A stretch of DNA of 8,577 nt from Bacteroidota bacterium (GCA_023392185.1 JAEVZP010000115.1:1-8577); one strand, 5' to 3'. Shown: positions 1-6,009, numbered from the stretch's first letter. Notes: generated by a model from the sequence alone, not told the origin. Translations and numbers: made by a program.

Positions 1-305
1 CTGATACGACGTGGCAGCGCATTGCATTGGCCGATGTGCAGGAACTGGTAAAGCGTTTTCATGGCTTGTTTCAAGCGATAGACGAAGTGTGTTTTGAAAT
101 CCAAAACGTCCGTGCACAAAGTGATGACGAAGTGGCAGAAGGGGCCAACCGGCTGGGTTTTACAGAAGGAACGGTCACTTATAAGGTGGTGTATCCCGAT
201 GGTGCAAAGGGCGAAATTTCCGGACCTTTCAAGCTGTATATGGAATGCGTGTATGGCTGGTGGGAAATTGTTCATTTTTACCTCCACGGCTTTTCCTGGA
301 AATAG
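1..305 (+). CDS. C-terminal part of a small NTF2-like (SnoaL/DUF4440-type?) protein, 5' end outside window
   Basis: The frame is open from the left edge (reading D-T-T-W-Q-R-I-A-L from base 3) to a TAG at 303-305, so the gene very probably starts upstream; the TTG at 27 is only the first possible start inside the window. About 100 residues are visible. The end has the pattern of a cone-shaped NTF2-like/ketosteroid-isomerase fold: a strand with VTYKVVYPDG, a short loop, GPFKLYMECVYG, then the terminal strand WWEIVHFYLHGF, resembling the common 'dG-W-k-I-v-h-f-H' ending of SnoaL-like proteins. Members are often enzymes or ligand-binding proteins of unknown substrate, and no catalytic residue can be assigned here. 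A second in-frame stop (TAA 309-311) follows directly. The family call rests only on this C-terminal pattern and is uncertain; that it is coding is more secure. Confidence 0.5.
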   Translation, partial: DTTWQRIALADVQELVKRFHGLFQAIDEVCFEIQNVRAQSDDEVAEGANRLGFTEGTVTYKVVYPDGAKGEISGPFKLYMECVYGWWEIVHFYLHGFSWK

Positions 306-371
306 TTTTAAAAAGGGACAGTTCTTTCTTTTAAAGACCTGAAAATCAATATTCGTTTTTGCCTATTCCGC

Positions 372-710
372 GTGGCTATGGGCGACGATGCTATTGATCA
401 GACGCTGGCCACCCGCCGCATCGATGCCGATGTGCGTTTCAGCACCGGGAGTCTGCAACTGACGCAGCATCCGGTTCTCCGGAAAGAGCGGATCGTGAAT
501 CCCCAAATTACTGCTTATCGCACCCCTGCCGGTCAGCGTTTCAGTATGGCTTTGAGCAGTGGCGGATGCCTGTTTAGCGATGTCTTTTTCGGATTGCTGC
601 ACCTGTGGGCATTTATCCTGTTGGGTATTCCGGTGTTCTTTGGCATTCGCTATGGCCGTCGCCGTTTGGGGAAGCAGGAAGCCTTTCCTGCTTCCGGACC
701 TGCGGCCTAA
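372..710 (+). CDS. Unrecognised protein with one C-terminal transmembrane segment
   Basis: I do not recognise this 112-residue protein. Codon choice in the frame is strongly biased (very few A-ending codons), which supports real coding on this strand over the opposing minus-strand ORF. Residues 1-66 are polar and include an Arg/Asp-rich stretch and the segment NPQITAYRTPAGQRF. Residues 71-92 form a clear membrane helix (VFFGLLHLWAFILLGIPVFF) followed by a basic stop-transfer cluster YGRRRLGK, suggesting a tail with its C-terminus in the cytoplasm. The start is uncertain: GTG at 372 has no Shine-Dalgarno and no good -7 box, and the frame is open back to the TAA at 309-311, so the true start may be a non-ATG codon upstream or the gene may be 5'-truncated. 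It lies 66 bases after the NTF2-like gene in the same direction and 36 bases before the kinase gene. Confidence 0.45.
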   Translation: MAMGDDAIDQTLATRRIDADVRFSTGSLQLTQHPVLRKERIVNPQITAYRTPAGQRFSMALSSGGCLFSDVFFGLLHLWAFILLGIPVFFGIRYGRRRLGKQEAFPASGPAA

Positions 711-731
711 GGGCTGTTAAAAGGTTCCGTT

Positions 732-739
732 TACCTTTG
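732..739 (+). promoter_or_regulatory. Bacteroidota -7 promoter box (TACCTTTG) of the kinase/DUF3037 unit
   Basis: TACCTTTG is a perfect match to the Bacteroidota TAnnTTTG element. It ends 7 bases before the TTG codon at 747, so a transcript would begin essentially at that codon. No convincing -33 TTTG is visible upstream. Confidence 0.5.
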
Positions 740-746
740 CGCTACT

Positions 747-1547
747 TTGGAAAAAGCCCTTTCTCCCTTGTTGCGCACCGTGCAGGTGCAGCGCTACGTG
801 ACGCCGCTGCGCGAGGGCGGCTCACTGCCAGCGCTGGCCGAGGCCGACGACGGCTTTCTGTACGTCCTGAAATTTCGTGGGGCGGGGCAGGGCGTCAAGG
901 CGCTCGTGGCCGAGCTGATCGGCGGGGCGCTGGCCCATGCCGCCGGCCTCAAAATTCCGGAACTGGTGTTTGCCTGGCTCAACGAAGCCTTTGGCCGCAC
1001 CGAGCCCGACGAAGAAATTCAGGATCTTTTGCGGGCATCTACCGGGCTGAACCTCGGGCTGCATTACCTCGCCGGCGCGATCACCTACGACATTGCCGTA
1101 GAGCAGCCCGATCCACTGCTGGCCTCACTGATTGTATGGCTGGATGCCTTTATTTTTAATGTAGACCGCACGGCGCGTAATCCGAATATGCTTTTCTGGA
1201 AAGGAGAATTGTGGCTGATCGATCACGGTGCGGCTTTCTTTTTCCACCACAACTGGGAGGGGCGGGAAGCGTATATCAACAAGCCTTTTGTGCAGATTAA
1301 AGACCACGTCCTCCTGCCATATGCCACACGCCTGGCAGAAGCGGACGCTTTTTTCCGGAAAATCCTGACGGCAGAGGTGCTTCAGAAGATCACCGATGCG
1401 GTACCTGACGACTGGCTTCTCTGGCCCGAAACAACCGAAACGCCCGACGAGATCCGGGCTTTCTATAAGCGCTTCCTGACCGAGCGGCTGGCGTCTTCTT
1501 CCACCTTTTTAAACGCTGCCGAAGATGCACGATTGTCACTTGTATGA
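747..1547 (+). CDS. HipA-like kinase domain protein (HipA_2 type)
   Basis: 266 residues from the TTG at 747. The protein matches the stand-alone HipA-like kinase family rather than full-length HipA (about 440 residues). Visible kinase landmarks are the conserved N-terminal TPLREGGSLPALAEADDG loop, the ATP-anchoring lysine in LYVLKF (K42), GLNLGLHYL, the catalytic-loop equivalent NVDRTARNPN (D140, N145) and the Mg-binding LIDHG (D159). All expected active-site residues are present, so it is predicted to be a functional Ser/Thr-type kinase; its substrate is unknown. The start is uncertain: TTG 747 sits just after a good -7 box, and GTG 780 is an in-frame alternative at the beginning of family similarity. 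The stop lies inside the next gene (23-base overlap), implying translational coupling with the DUF3037 partner. No HipB-like DNA-binding antitoxin is nearby, so it is not a classical HipBA module. Confidence 0.85.
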   Translation: MEKALSPLLRTVQVQRYVTPLREGGSLPALAEADDGFLYVLKFRGAGQGVKALVAELIGGALAHAAGLKIPELVFAWLNEAFGRTEPDEEIQDLLRASTGLNLGLHYLAGAITYDIAVEQPDPLLASLIVWLDAFIFNVDRTARNPNMLFWKGELWLIDHGAAFFFHHNWEGREAYINKPFVQIKDHVLLPYATRLAEADAFFRKILTAEVLQKITDAVPDDWLLWPETTETPDEIRAFYKRFLTERLASSSTFLNAAEDARLSLV

Positions 1548-1914
1548 ATACGGTGTCCTGCGGATTGTGCCGCGGATAGAGCGGGAGGAATTTATCAACG
1601 CGGGCGTGATTGTTTTTTGTAAAAAACAGAAGTTGGTCCGATGTCGCTATGAGCTGAATGCCGAAAAAATCCGCGCGCTGCACCCGGCTGCCGATCTGGA
1701 CCTGATCAGCAGAAATCTGGAAGCCTTTGTGCAGATTGCACACGGCAACCGGCAAAGTAAAAGTCCGATTGCGCAACTGGAAGCACCGGAGCGTTTCCGC
1801 TGGCTCACCGCTACGCGCAGCACGATGATTCAGGTGGGCAAGATTCATCCCGGCTTCACTCCCGATACGGAAAACATCGCCGATGTGCTTTTTGAAAAAC
1901 TGGTGCGAGGCTAA
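1525..1914 (+). CDS. DUF3037 family protein
   Basis: 129 residues with the family's N-terminal signature LYEYGVLRIVPRIEREEFINAGVIVFC, the hallmark of DUF3037, then a polar helical body ending in DVLFEKLVRG. There is no signal peptide or membrane segment, so it is predicted cytosolic. Its molecular role is unknown. DUF3037 genes are typically found directly downstream of HipA-like kinases of the type encoded just upstream, and here the two reading frames overlap by 23 bases. This arrangement argues that the two proteins are made in fixed ratio and act together, as a partner, substrate or regulator (inference). The ATG at 1525 gives the usual family N-terminus; no Shine-Dalgarno is visible, consistent with coupling to the kinase gene's translation. 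Confidence 0.85.
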   Translation: MHDCHLYEYGVLRIVPRIEREEFINAGVIVFCKKQKLVRCRYELNAEKIRALHPAADLDLISRNLEAFVQIAHGNRQSKSPIAQLEAPERFRWLTATRSTMIQVGKIHPGFTPDTENIADVLFEKLVRG

Positions 1915-1959
1915 AGCCGTTGGAGGCAAGCCGGTTTAATTTCTTAAAGCACCGCAAGT

Positions 1960-2058
1960 TCCAACACAGTACATAAACCCATTTTCCAACATTATCCAAC
2001 GCCGAAGGCTCCAACGGCACGCAGCGCCTCCAACACGAAGTTCCAACGCGCGAAGCGC
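1960..2058. repeat. TCCAAC array interleaved with mini inverted repeats
   Basis: TCCAAC occurs at 1960, 1985, 1995, 2010, 2029 and 2042, all on the plus strand, with an opposite-strand copy near 1918-1924. From 1995 on, the DNA is tiled without gaps by TCCAAC and small inverted repeats: GCC-GAA-GGC (2001-2009), GGCACGCAGCGCC (2016-2028, one mismatch, GCA centre), AC-GAA-GT (2035-2041) and GCGC-GAA-GCGC (2048-2058). The last unit directly abuts the kdsA -7 box. No gene is visible between 1915 and 2070. Confidence 0.7.
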
Positions 2059-2066
2059 TAATTTCG
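2059..2066 (+). promoter_or_regulatory. -7 promoter box (TAATTTCG) of kdsA
   Basis: TAATTTCG matches TAnnTTTG in 7 of 8 positions and lies only 4 bases before the kdsA ATG, so the mRNA would be leaderless or nearly so. It directly follows the GCGC-GAA-GCGC hairpin unit. Confidence 0.45.
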
Positions 2067-2070
2067 CGCC

Positions 2071-2910
2071 ATGAACTCCGCCGCCCTTCAAACGCTTCTT
2101 GCTGCCCAAAACTATTCCGATAAAAAGCTCTTCCTCATGGCCGGTCCCTGTGCCATTGAAGGCGAGGAGATCGTGATGCAGATTGCGGAGAAAATTTGGG
2201 GAATCTGTCGGCGGTTGGAGATTCCGCTGATCTTCAAAGGCTCATACCGGAAAGCCAACCGCACGCGCCTGGATTCTTTTACCGGCATCGGCGATGAAAA
2301 AGCCTTGAAAATCCTGGCAAAAGTGCGCGAGACGTTTGGCGTGCCGGTCGTTACCGATTTCCACGATGCCTCGGAAGCCCAGATGGCGGCGGAATACGTG
2401 GACGTCCTTCAGGTGCCGGCGTTTCTGTGTCGCCAAACCGATATTCTGGTAGCCGCCGCCCAAACCGGCAAAATTGTGAACGTGAAAAAAGGGCAGTTTC
2501 TGTCTGCCGAAGCAATGGGTTTTGCGGTGGATAAAATCCGGCAAAGCGGCAACGATGGCATTCTCCTCACCGAGCGCGGCACCACCTTCGGCTACTCCGA
2601 CTTGGTGGTAGATTATCGCGGCATCCCGGCGATGCAGACCTTTGGCGTTCCGGCGGTGATGGATTGTACCCATTCGCTGCAACAGCCCAATCAAAGCAGC
2701 GGCGTAACCGGCGGCAACCCGCAGCTGATTGAAACCATTGCCCGCGCGGCTGTAGCCGTGGGAGCCGATGGTCTTTTTATTGAAACCCACCCCGACCCGG
2801 CCTGCGCCAAAAGCGACGGCGCGAATATGCTGCCGCTGCCCCAGTTAGAAGACCTTTTGACGCGGCTGGTGCGCTTGAAGGAAACGGTGAGCGACCTGCC
2901 CGCGACTTGA
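2071..2910 (+). CDS. kdsA: 3-deoxy-8-phosphooctulonate synthase (KDO-8-phosphate synthase), metal-dependent type
   Basis: 279 residues, full family length. It condenses phosphoenolpyruvate with D-arabinose 5-phosphate to KDO 8-phosphate, the first committed step to the KDO of lipopolysaccharide, in the cytosol. The TIM-barrel signatures are all visible: MAGPCAIEG, FKGSYRKANRTR, PVVTDFHDASEAQ, QVPAFLCRQTDIL, NVKKGQFL and LTERGTTFGYSDLVVD. The four metal ligands of the Cys-type enzymes (as in Aquifex) are present: C27 in GPCAIE, H201 in CTHSLQQP, E238 in IETHPDP and D249 in KSDGAN. The metal-independent (E. coli type) enzymes carry Asn in place of this Cys, so this is the divalent-metal-dependent class. 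The ATG at 2071 is preceded by a near-perfect -7 box but no Shine-Dalgarno. The TGA stop (2908-2910) lies inside the first copy of the 13-bp palindrome array. No other KDO gene is adjacent. Confidence 0.97.
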   Translation: MNSAALQTLLAAQNYSDKKLFLMAGPCAIEGEEIVMQIAEKIWGICRRLEIPLIFKGSYRKANRTRLDSFTGIGDEKALKILAKVRETFGVPVVTDFHDASEAQMAAEYVDVLQVPAFLCRQTDILVAAAQTGKIVNVKKGQFLSAEAMGFAVDKIRQSGNDGILLTERGTTFGYSDLVVDYRGIPAMQTFGVPAVMDCTHSLQQPNQSSGVTGGNPQLIETIARAAVAVGADGLFIETHPDPACAKSDGANMLPLPQLEDLLTRLVRLKETVSDLPAT

Positions 2911-3166
2911 CAAGTCGTTGGACAGCGGTTGGATGACTTGACAAGTCCTCGGACCCAATCCTGATTGACTTGTCAAGTCTGAAAGGTAAAACCGGCAAGA
3001 CGTAAGACCATTAGACTTGTCAAGTCGAACAGATTTCCCTCCGAGGACTTGACAAGTCCTCGATCAGCGCGTTGATGACTTGTCAAGTCTGAAAGGAAAA
3101 ACTCAGGAAGTGTCGGTTTTAGACTTGTCAAGTCAACCCTTATTTCTTCCGAGGACTTGACAAGTC
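2904..3166. repeat. Array of eight 13-bp palindromes GACTTG(A/T)CAAGTC
   Basis: Perfect 13-bp palindromes with a single A or T centre lie at 2904-2916 (A), 2935-2947 (A), 2967-2979 (T), 3014-3026 (T), 3046-3058 (A), 3077-3089 (T), 3122-3134 (T) and 3154-3166 (A). Centre-to-centre spacings are 31, 32, 47, 32, 31, 45 and 32. The fifth copy extends to a perfect 21-bp palindrome (3042-3062). The set behaves as about 2.5 tandem units of 108-111 bp, each with three palindromes; 20-base blocks recur exactly at 2967-2986/3077-3096 and 3040-3059/3148-3167, while other spacer DNA has diverged. It fills almost all of the kdsA to S9-peptidase gap and codes for nothing visible. Possible roles are protein binding sites or a REP-like element; neither is shown. 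Confidence 0.95.
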
Positions 3167-3175
3167 CCGTGGGTT

Positions 3176-3183
3176 TAATTTTG
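3176..3183 (+). promoter_or_regulatory. -7 promoter box (TAATTTTG) of the S9 peptidase gene
   Basis: TAATTTTG is a perfect TAnnTTTG match ending 9 bases before the ATG at 3193. A TTG at 3157-3159, 16 bases upstream, lies inside the eighth palindrome and could serve as a -33 contact, so a protein on that palindrome could overlap the promoter (inference). Confidence 0.55.
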
Positions 3184-3192
3184 CGATTCTAC

Positions 3193-5337
3193 ATGAAAAA
3201 ATCTTTTTGCGCCCTTTTGCTGGGCCTGCCCACGCTCGCCTTTGCCCAAAGCCGGAATTTCACCATGGCCGAAGCCGTTACGGGCCTCGGTACCAACCTC
3301 GCGGTAGAAAATATCCGCGGCGTGAGCTTTATTTCCGGAAATCCGGTGTTGCAATTCAGTGCGAAACAAGGCGGGAAGGACGCGTGGGTGCGCCGCAACC
3401 TGGCCACCGGCAAAAGCGATACGTTTTCGCTGGCGCAGATCAATCAAAGCTATTTTGGCGGTGATACGCTGAAGGCTTTTCCGCAGGTGAGCTGGATGGA
3501 AAATGGCAAAGGCTACTTTGTGCGGGGCAATAAAGTGTATTTCGCACAGGTGCAAATGCCGGAAACGATGCGCGCCGAGCTAAAGGAACTGCGCGAAAAC
3601 GCGGCCAATATTCAGGTGGAGCCGAACACAGGCGATGTGGCCTACACGGTGGACAACGATATTTTTCTGACCAACGCAGGCGGGACAGTGCAGGTAACGG
3701 CTGACGGCTCCTACACAATTGTAAACGGCCAGAGCGTACACCGCAACGAATTCGGCATTGACGGCGGACTGTTTTTCGCTCCAAAGGGAAATCATCTGGC
3801 CTATTACCGCATGGACCAAAGTCCGGTAAAAGATTATCCGGTAGTGGACTGGAGCCAGACGCCGGCGGTGTCTAAAAACGTGAAATACCCCATGGCGGGC
3901 GATTCGTCGCACCACGTGACGCTGCGGGTGTATCATCCCCAAACCAAAACCACGACGGTGCTTCAAACCGGCGAGCCGTTGGACCAATACCTCACGGCCG
4001 TTACCTGGAGCCCGGATGAAAAATACATTTTTGTAGGCCTCCTGAACCGAGACCAAAACCACCTGCGTTTTATCCAATACGATGCGCTGACGGGCGTGCC
4101 GGTGAAAATGGTGTTTGAGGAAAAGAGCGATACATATGTGGAGCCGCAGCACCCGGCGCAGTTCCTGCCCGGCAGCGACAAGGAGTTTCTGTGGTGGAGT
4201 CAGCGCGACGGGTTTATGCACCTCTACCGCTATGATATTTCCGGAAAATTATTGAATCAAATCACTAAAGGCGACTGGCTCGTGAACGAAGTCTTAGGCT
4301 TTCACGCACCGACCAGCGAGGTGCTGATTACCGGAACCAAAGACGGCGCGACGGAAAAACACGTGTATGCTGTGAACTGGAAAACCGGCAAACTGCGGCG
4401 CATCACCCAGGGCGCAGGCACCCACACCGCTATTGCGTCTGCCGACGGCCAATACATCTACGACACCTACAGTAGCAACACCGTTCCGCGCGTGGTTTCG
4501 GTGATTCAGACCAAGACCGCCCAGGCCGAAACTTTGCTCGTGGCCAAAGACCCGCTCGTGGGATACAATCGTCCGCAGGTGCGCGAAGTGACGCTACAAG
4601 CCGCCGACGGCACGCCGTTGTATGGCAAGATCATTCTCCCCACCAATTTTGATTCCACAAAGAAATACCCCAGTATTACCTACCTCTACAACGGGCCGCA
4701 CGTGCAGCTCATCCGAAACAGCTGGCCCGCTTCCGGAAATCTGTGGTACGAGCTTTTGGCCCAGAAAGGCTATGTGGTGTTTACGATGGACGGACGCGGT
4801 TCTTCCAACCGTGGATTAGCCTTTGAAAGCGCTGTTTTCCGGAATTTGGGAACGGTGGAAATGGACGACCAGTTGAAAGGAAATGCGTTTTTGCGCGGGC
4901 AATCTTTTATTGACACGGCCCGGATGGGTGTGCACGGCTGGAGCTTCGGCGGGTTTATGACCACGAGTCTGATGCTACGTCATCCCGGCGCTTTCAAGGC
5001 GGGCGTGGCCGGCGGTCCGGTGCTGGACTGGAAATGGTATGAAATCATGTACACCGAGCGCTACATGGACGCGCCGCAGGCCAACGCTGCGGGGTATGAA
5101 ACAGCCCGTTTGTGGAATAAAGTGAAAAACCTGAAGGGCGACCTGATGCTCATCCACGGCACCGACGACGACGTGGTGGTGTGGCAGCACAGCCTTAATT
5201 TCCTGCGGTCCTGTGTGGAGAACGGCGTGCAGGTAGATTATTTTGTGTATCCCGGTCACCCCCACAACGTGCGCGGCAAAGACCGCATCCACCTGATGCA
5301 GAAGATTACCGATTATTTTGACGAGAAGCTGCGGTAA
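3193..5337 (+). CDS. Secreted S9 family prolyl (tri/di)peptidyl peptidase
   Basis: 714 residues from ATG 3193, chosen because it opens a signal peptide (MKK, hydrophobic core, cleavage after A-F-A at residue 18); the upstream TTG at 3157 falls inside a palindrome and would spoil it. The protein is exported to the periplasm or surface. Residues about 30-450 form the DPP-IV-type beta-propeller; the C-terminal 250 residues are the alpha/beta hydrolase. The catalytic triad is S584 in HGWSFGGF, D659 in HGTDDDVV and H691 in YPGHPHNVRG. The propeller has HRNEFGI (E186) rather than the double Glu of DPP-IV, and a Glu lies 33 residues after the nucleophile (E617 in DWKWYE), the pair used by Porphyromonas prolyl tripeptidyl peptidase to hold the substrate N-terminus. 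Predicted to release short N-terminal peptides ending in proline. The exact specificity (di- or tripeptide) is inference; S9 membership is certain. Confidence 0.93.
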   Translation: MKKSFCALLLGLPTLAFAQSRNFTMAEAVTGLGTNLAVENIRGVSFISGNPVLQFSAKQGGKDAWVRRNLATGKSDTFSLAQINQSYFGGDTLKAFPQVSWMENGKGYFVRGNKVYFAQVQMPETMRAELKELRENAANIQVEPNTGDVAYTVDNDIFLTNAGGTVQVTADGSYTIVNGQSVHRNEFGIDGGLFFAPKGNHLAYYRMDQSPVKDYPVVDWSQTPAVSKNVKYPMAGDSSHHVTLRVYHPQTKTTTVLQTGEPLDQYLTAVTWSPDEKYIFVGLLNRDQNHLRFIQYDALTGVPVKMVFEEKSDTYVEPQHPAQFLPGSDKEFLWWSQRDGFMHLYRYDISGKLLNQITKGDWLVNEVLGFHAPTSEVLITGTKDGATEKHVYAVNWKTGKLRRITQGAGTHTAIASADGQYIYDTYSSNTVPRVVSVIQTKTAQAETLLVAKDPLVGYNRPQVREVTLQAADGTPLYGKIILPTNFDSTKKYPSITYLYNGPHVQLIRNSWPASGNLWYELLAQKGYVVFTMDGRGSSNRGLAFESAVFRNLGTVEMDDQLKGNAFLRGQSFIDTARMGVHGWSFGGFMTTSLMLRHPGAFKAGVAGGPVLDWKWYEIMYTERYMDAPQANAAGYETARLWNKVKNLKGDLMLIHGTDDDVVVWQHSLNFLRSCVENGVQVDYFVYPGHPHNVRGKDRIHLMQKITDYFDEKLR

Positions 5338-5380
5338 TTGTGCTGGAACGCGGATAAGGTATTTTCTCCTACACGCTTTC

Positions 5381-5520
5381 TTTTTGTCACCCTCGAAGAG
5401 GGTCTTCACGGCTTCCGGACGCCATGGGGACGAACTGCGAGTATGTCTACAACGATTCAACAGCTATTGTGAAGATGAACTACGTTGCTGCTTCGCAGGC
5501 CCTTCGGGAATGACAAAAAA
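5381..5520. repeat. Dispersed inverted-repeat element, copy 1
   Basis: The element begins TTTTTGTC and ends GACAAAAAA. Next to the left end is the mini-hairpin ACCCTC-GAA-GAGGGT (5389-5403); near the right end is CCC-TTC-GGGAAT. The right segment (about 5477-5518) matches, on the opposite strand, the left part of the copy near 7430. Together with copy 2 this fills most of the 305-base gap 5338-5642, which has no convincing gene; a short ORF running through it is an artefact of the repeats. Confidence 0.65.
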
Positions 5521-5538
5521 TGGTAGGTGCGCTTACTT

Positions 5539-5612
5539 TTTTTTGTCACCCTCGCAGAGGGTCTTCACAGTTTCTAGAAGCTGTGAAGATTCCCTTCGGG
5601 AATGACAAAAAA
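5539..5612. repeat. Cruciform-like inverted repeat, copy 2
   Basis: A 74-base, fully symmetrical element. The outer arms are TTTTTTGTC (5539-5547) and GACAAAAAA (5604-5612); the inner arms are CTTCACAG (5563-5570) and CTGTGAAG (5581-5588), around the self-complementary centre TTCTAGAA (5572-5579). Each arm is interrupted at the same place by a 15-base mini-hairpin, ACCCTC-GCA-GAGGGT (5548-5562) and ATTCCC-TTC-GGGAAT (5589-5603). The two hairpins differ in sequence, but each is perfectly paired. T-runs precede rather than follow the hairpins on either strand, so it is not a canonical intrinsic terminator. Confidence 0.85.
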
Positions 5613-5618
5613 GAGGAG

Positions 5619-5626
5619 TACATTGC
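5619..5626 (+). promoter_or_regulatory. Possible weak -7 box (TACATTGC) of the GIY-YIG gene
   Basis: TACATTGC resembles TAnnTTTG with one T missing and lies 16 bases before the ATG at 5643, just outside repeat copy 2. The match is poor and listed only because neighbouring genes have better boxes in similar places. Confidence 0.25.
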
Positions 5627-5642
5627 TTTAAAATGTCCTATC

Positions 5643-6008
5643 ATGCCGTTTAACCGGATCTTCTCTACTTACATTCTCACCAACTTAGACCGAACCGTTC
5701 TCTATACCGGCATGACTAACGACCTGGCCGCGCGGCTTATAGAGCATTGGATAGGCAAAGCTGGAAGTTTTACAACCCGTTATCACGTTTATTTTCTCCT
5801 TTGGCATGAACAAACCAAGTACGTTTTGAACGCTATCGCTGCCGAGAAAACCATTAAGCACTACACCCGACGACAAAAGGAAGCACTCATCAACGCTTTT
5901 AACCCTAATTGGAAGTTTTTGAACGAAGAAATCCTTGGCTGCTGGCCACCCAATCCGGAACAAATTGCATCCATCACCGCCCGACAGGCCAAAGCACCCA
6001 GAAATTAA
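5643..6008 (+). CDS. GIY-YIG nuclease superfamily protein (YhbQ-like small family)
   Basis: 121 residues from ATG 5643. A longer in-frame reading from 5520 runs through repeat DNA and is rejected. The protein is essentially one GIY-YIG domain: TYILTN (Y10), eleven residues, then LYTGMTNDLAARLIEH, carrying the second Tyr of the motif (Y21), the conserved Arg (R31) and His (H35); FTTRYHV; AIAAEKTIK with the metal-binding Glu (E68); and the family's usual NPNWKFLNEE near the end. All catalytic positions appear intact. Such single-domain proteins are common, often multicopy, in Bacteroidota and resemble the nuclease domain of UvrC, but their cellular role is not established; DNA repair or processing is only a guess. 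It is convergent with the EcsC-family gene, with one base between the two stop codons. Confidence 0.85.
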   Translation: MPFNRIFSTYILTNLDRTVLYTGMTNDLAARLIEHWIGKAGSFTTRYHVYFLLWHEQTKYVLNAIAAEKTIKHYTRRQKEALINAFNPNWKFLNEEILGCWPPNPEQIASITARQAKAPRN

Positions 6009-6009
6009 T

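Noticed and set aside
363..602. 79-codon minus-strand ORF
   Set aside because: Codon bias and the membrane helix support the plus-strand frame instead, though neither is recognised.
605..1159. 184-codon plus-strand ORF
   Set aside because: Arg/Gly/Ala-rich out-of-frame reading of the HipA-like kinase gene; a GC-rich shadow.
747..1914. Classical HipBA toxin-antitoxin operon
   Set aside because: No helix-turn-helix HipB gene is next to the kinase, and the partner is DUF3037, not HipB or HipS.
2242..2790. 182-codon minus-strand ORF inside kdsA
   Set aside because: Antisense shadow of a highly conserved enzyme gene.
2904..3166. CRISPR array
   Set aside because: The repeats are 13-bp perfect palindromes with spacings of 31-47 bases, spacers are themselves partly repeated at a 109-base period, and no cas genes are present.
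3157..3192. Upstream start for the S9 peptidase
   Set aside because: This TTG lies inside the eighth palindrome and upstream of the promoter box; the ATG at 3193 gives a proper signal peptide.
5318..5605. 95-codon ORF after the S9 gene
   Set aside because: It consists largely of translated repeat DNA; the peptide repeats itself because the DNA repeats.
5539..5612. Rho-independent terminator
   Set aside because: On both strands the T-run comes before the hairpin rather than after it.
5520..5642. N-terminal extension of the GIY-YIG protein
   Set aside because: It runs through inverted-repeat copy 2; family similarity starts just after ATG 5643.
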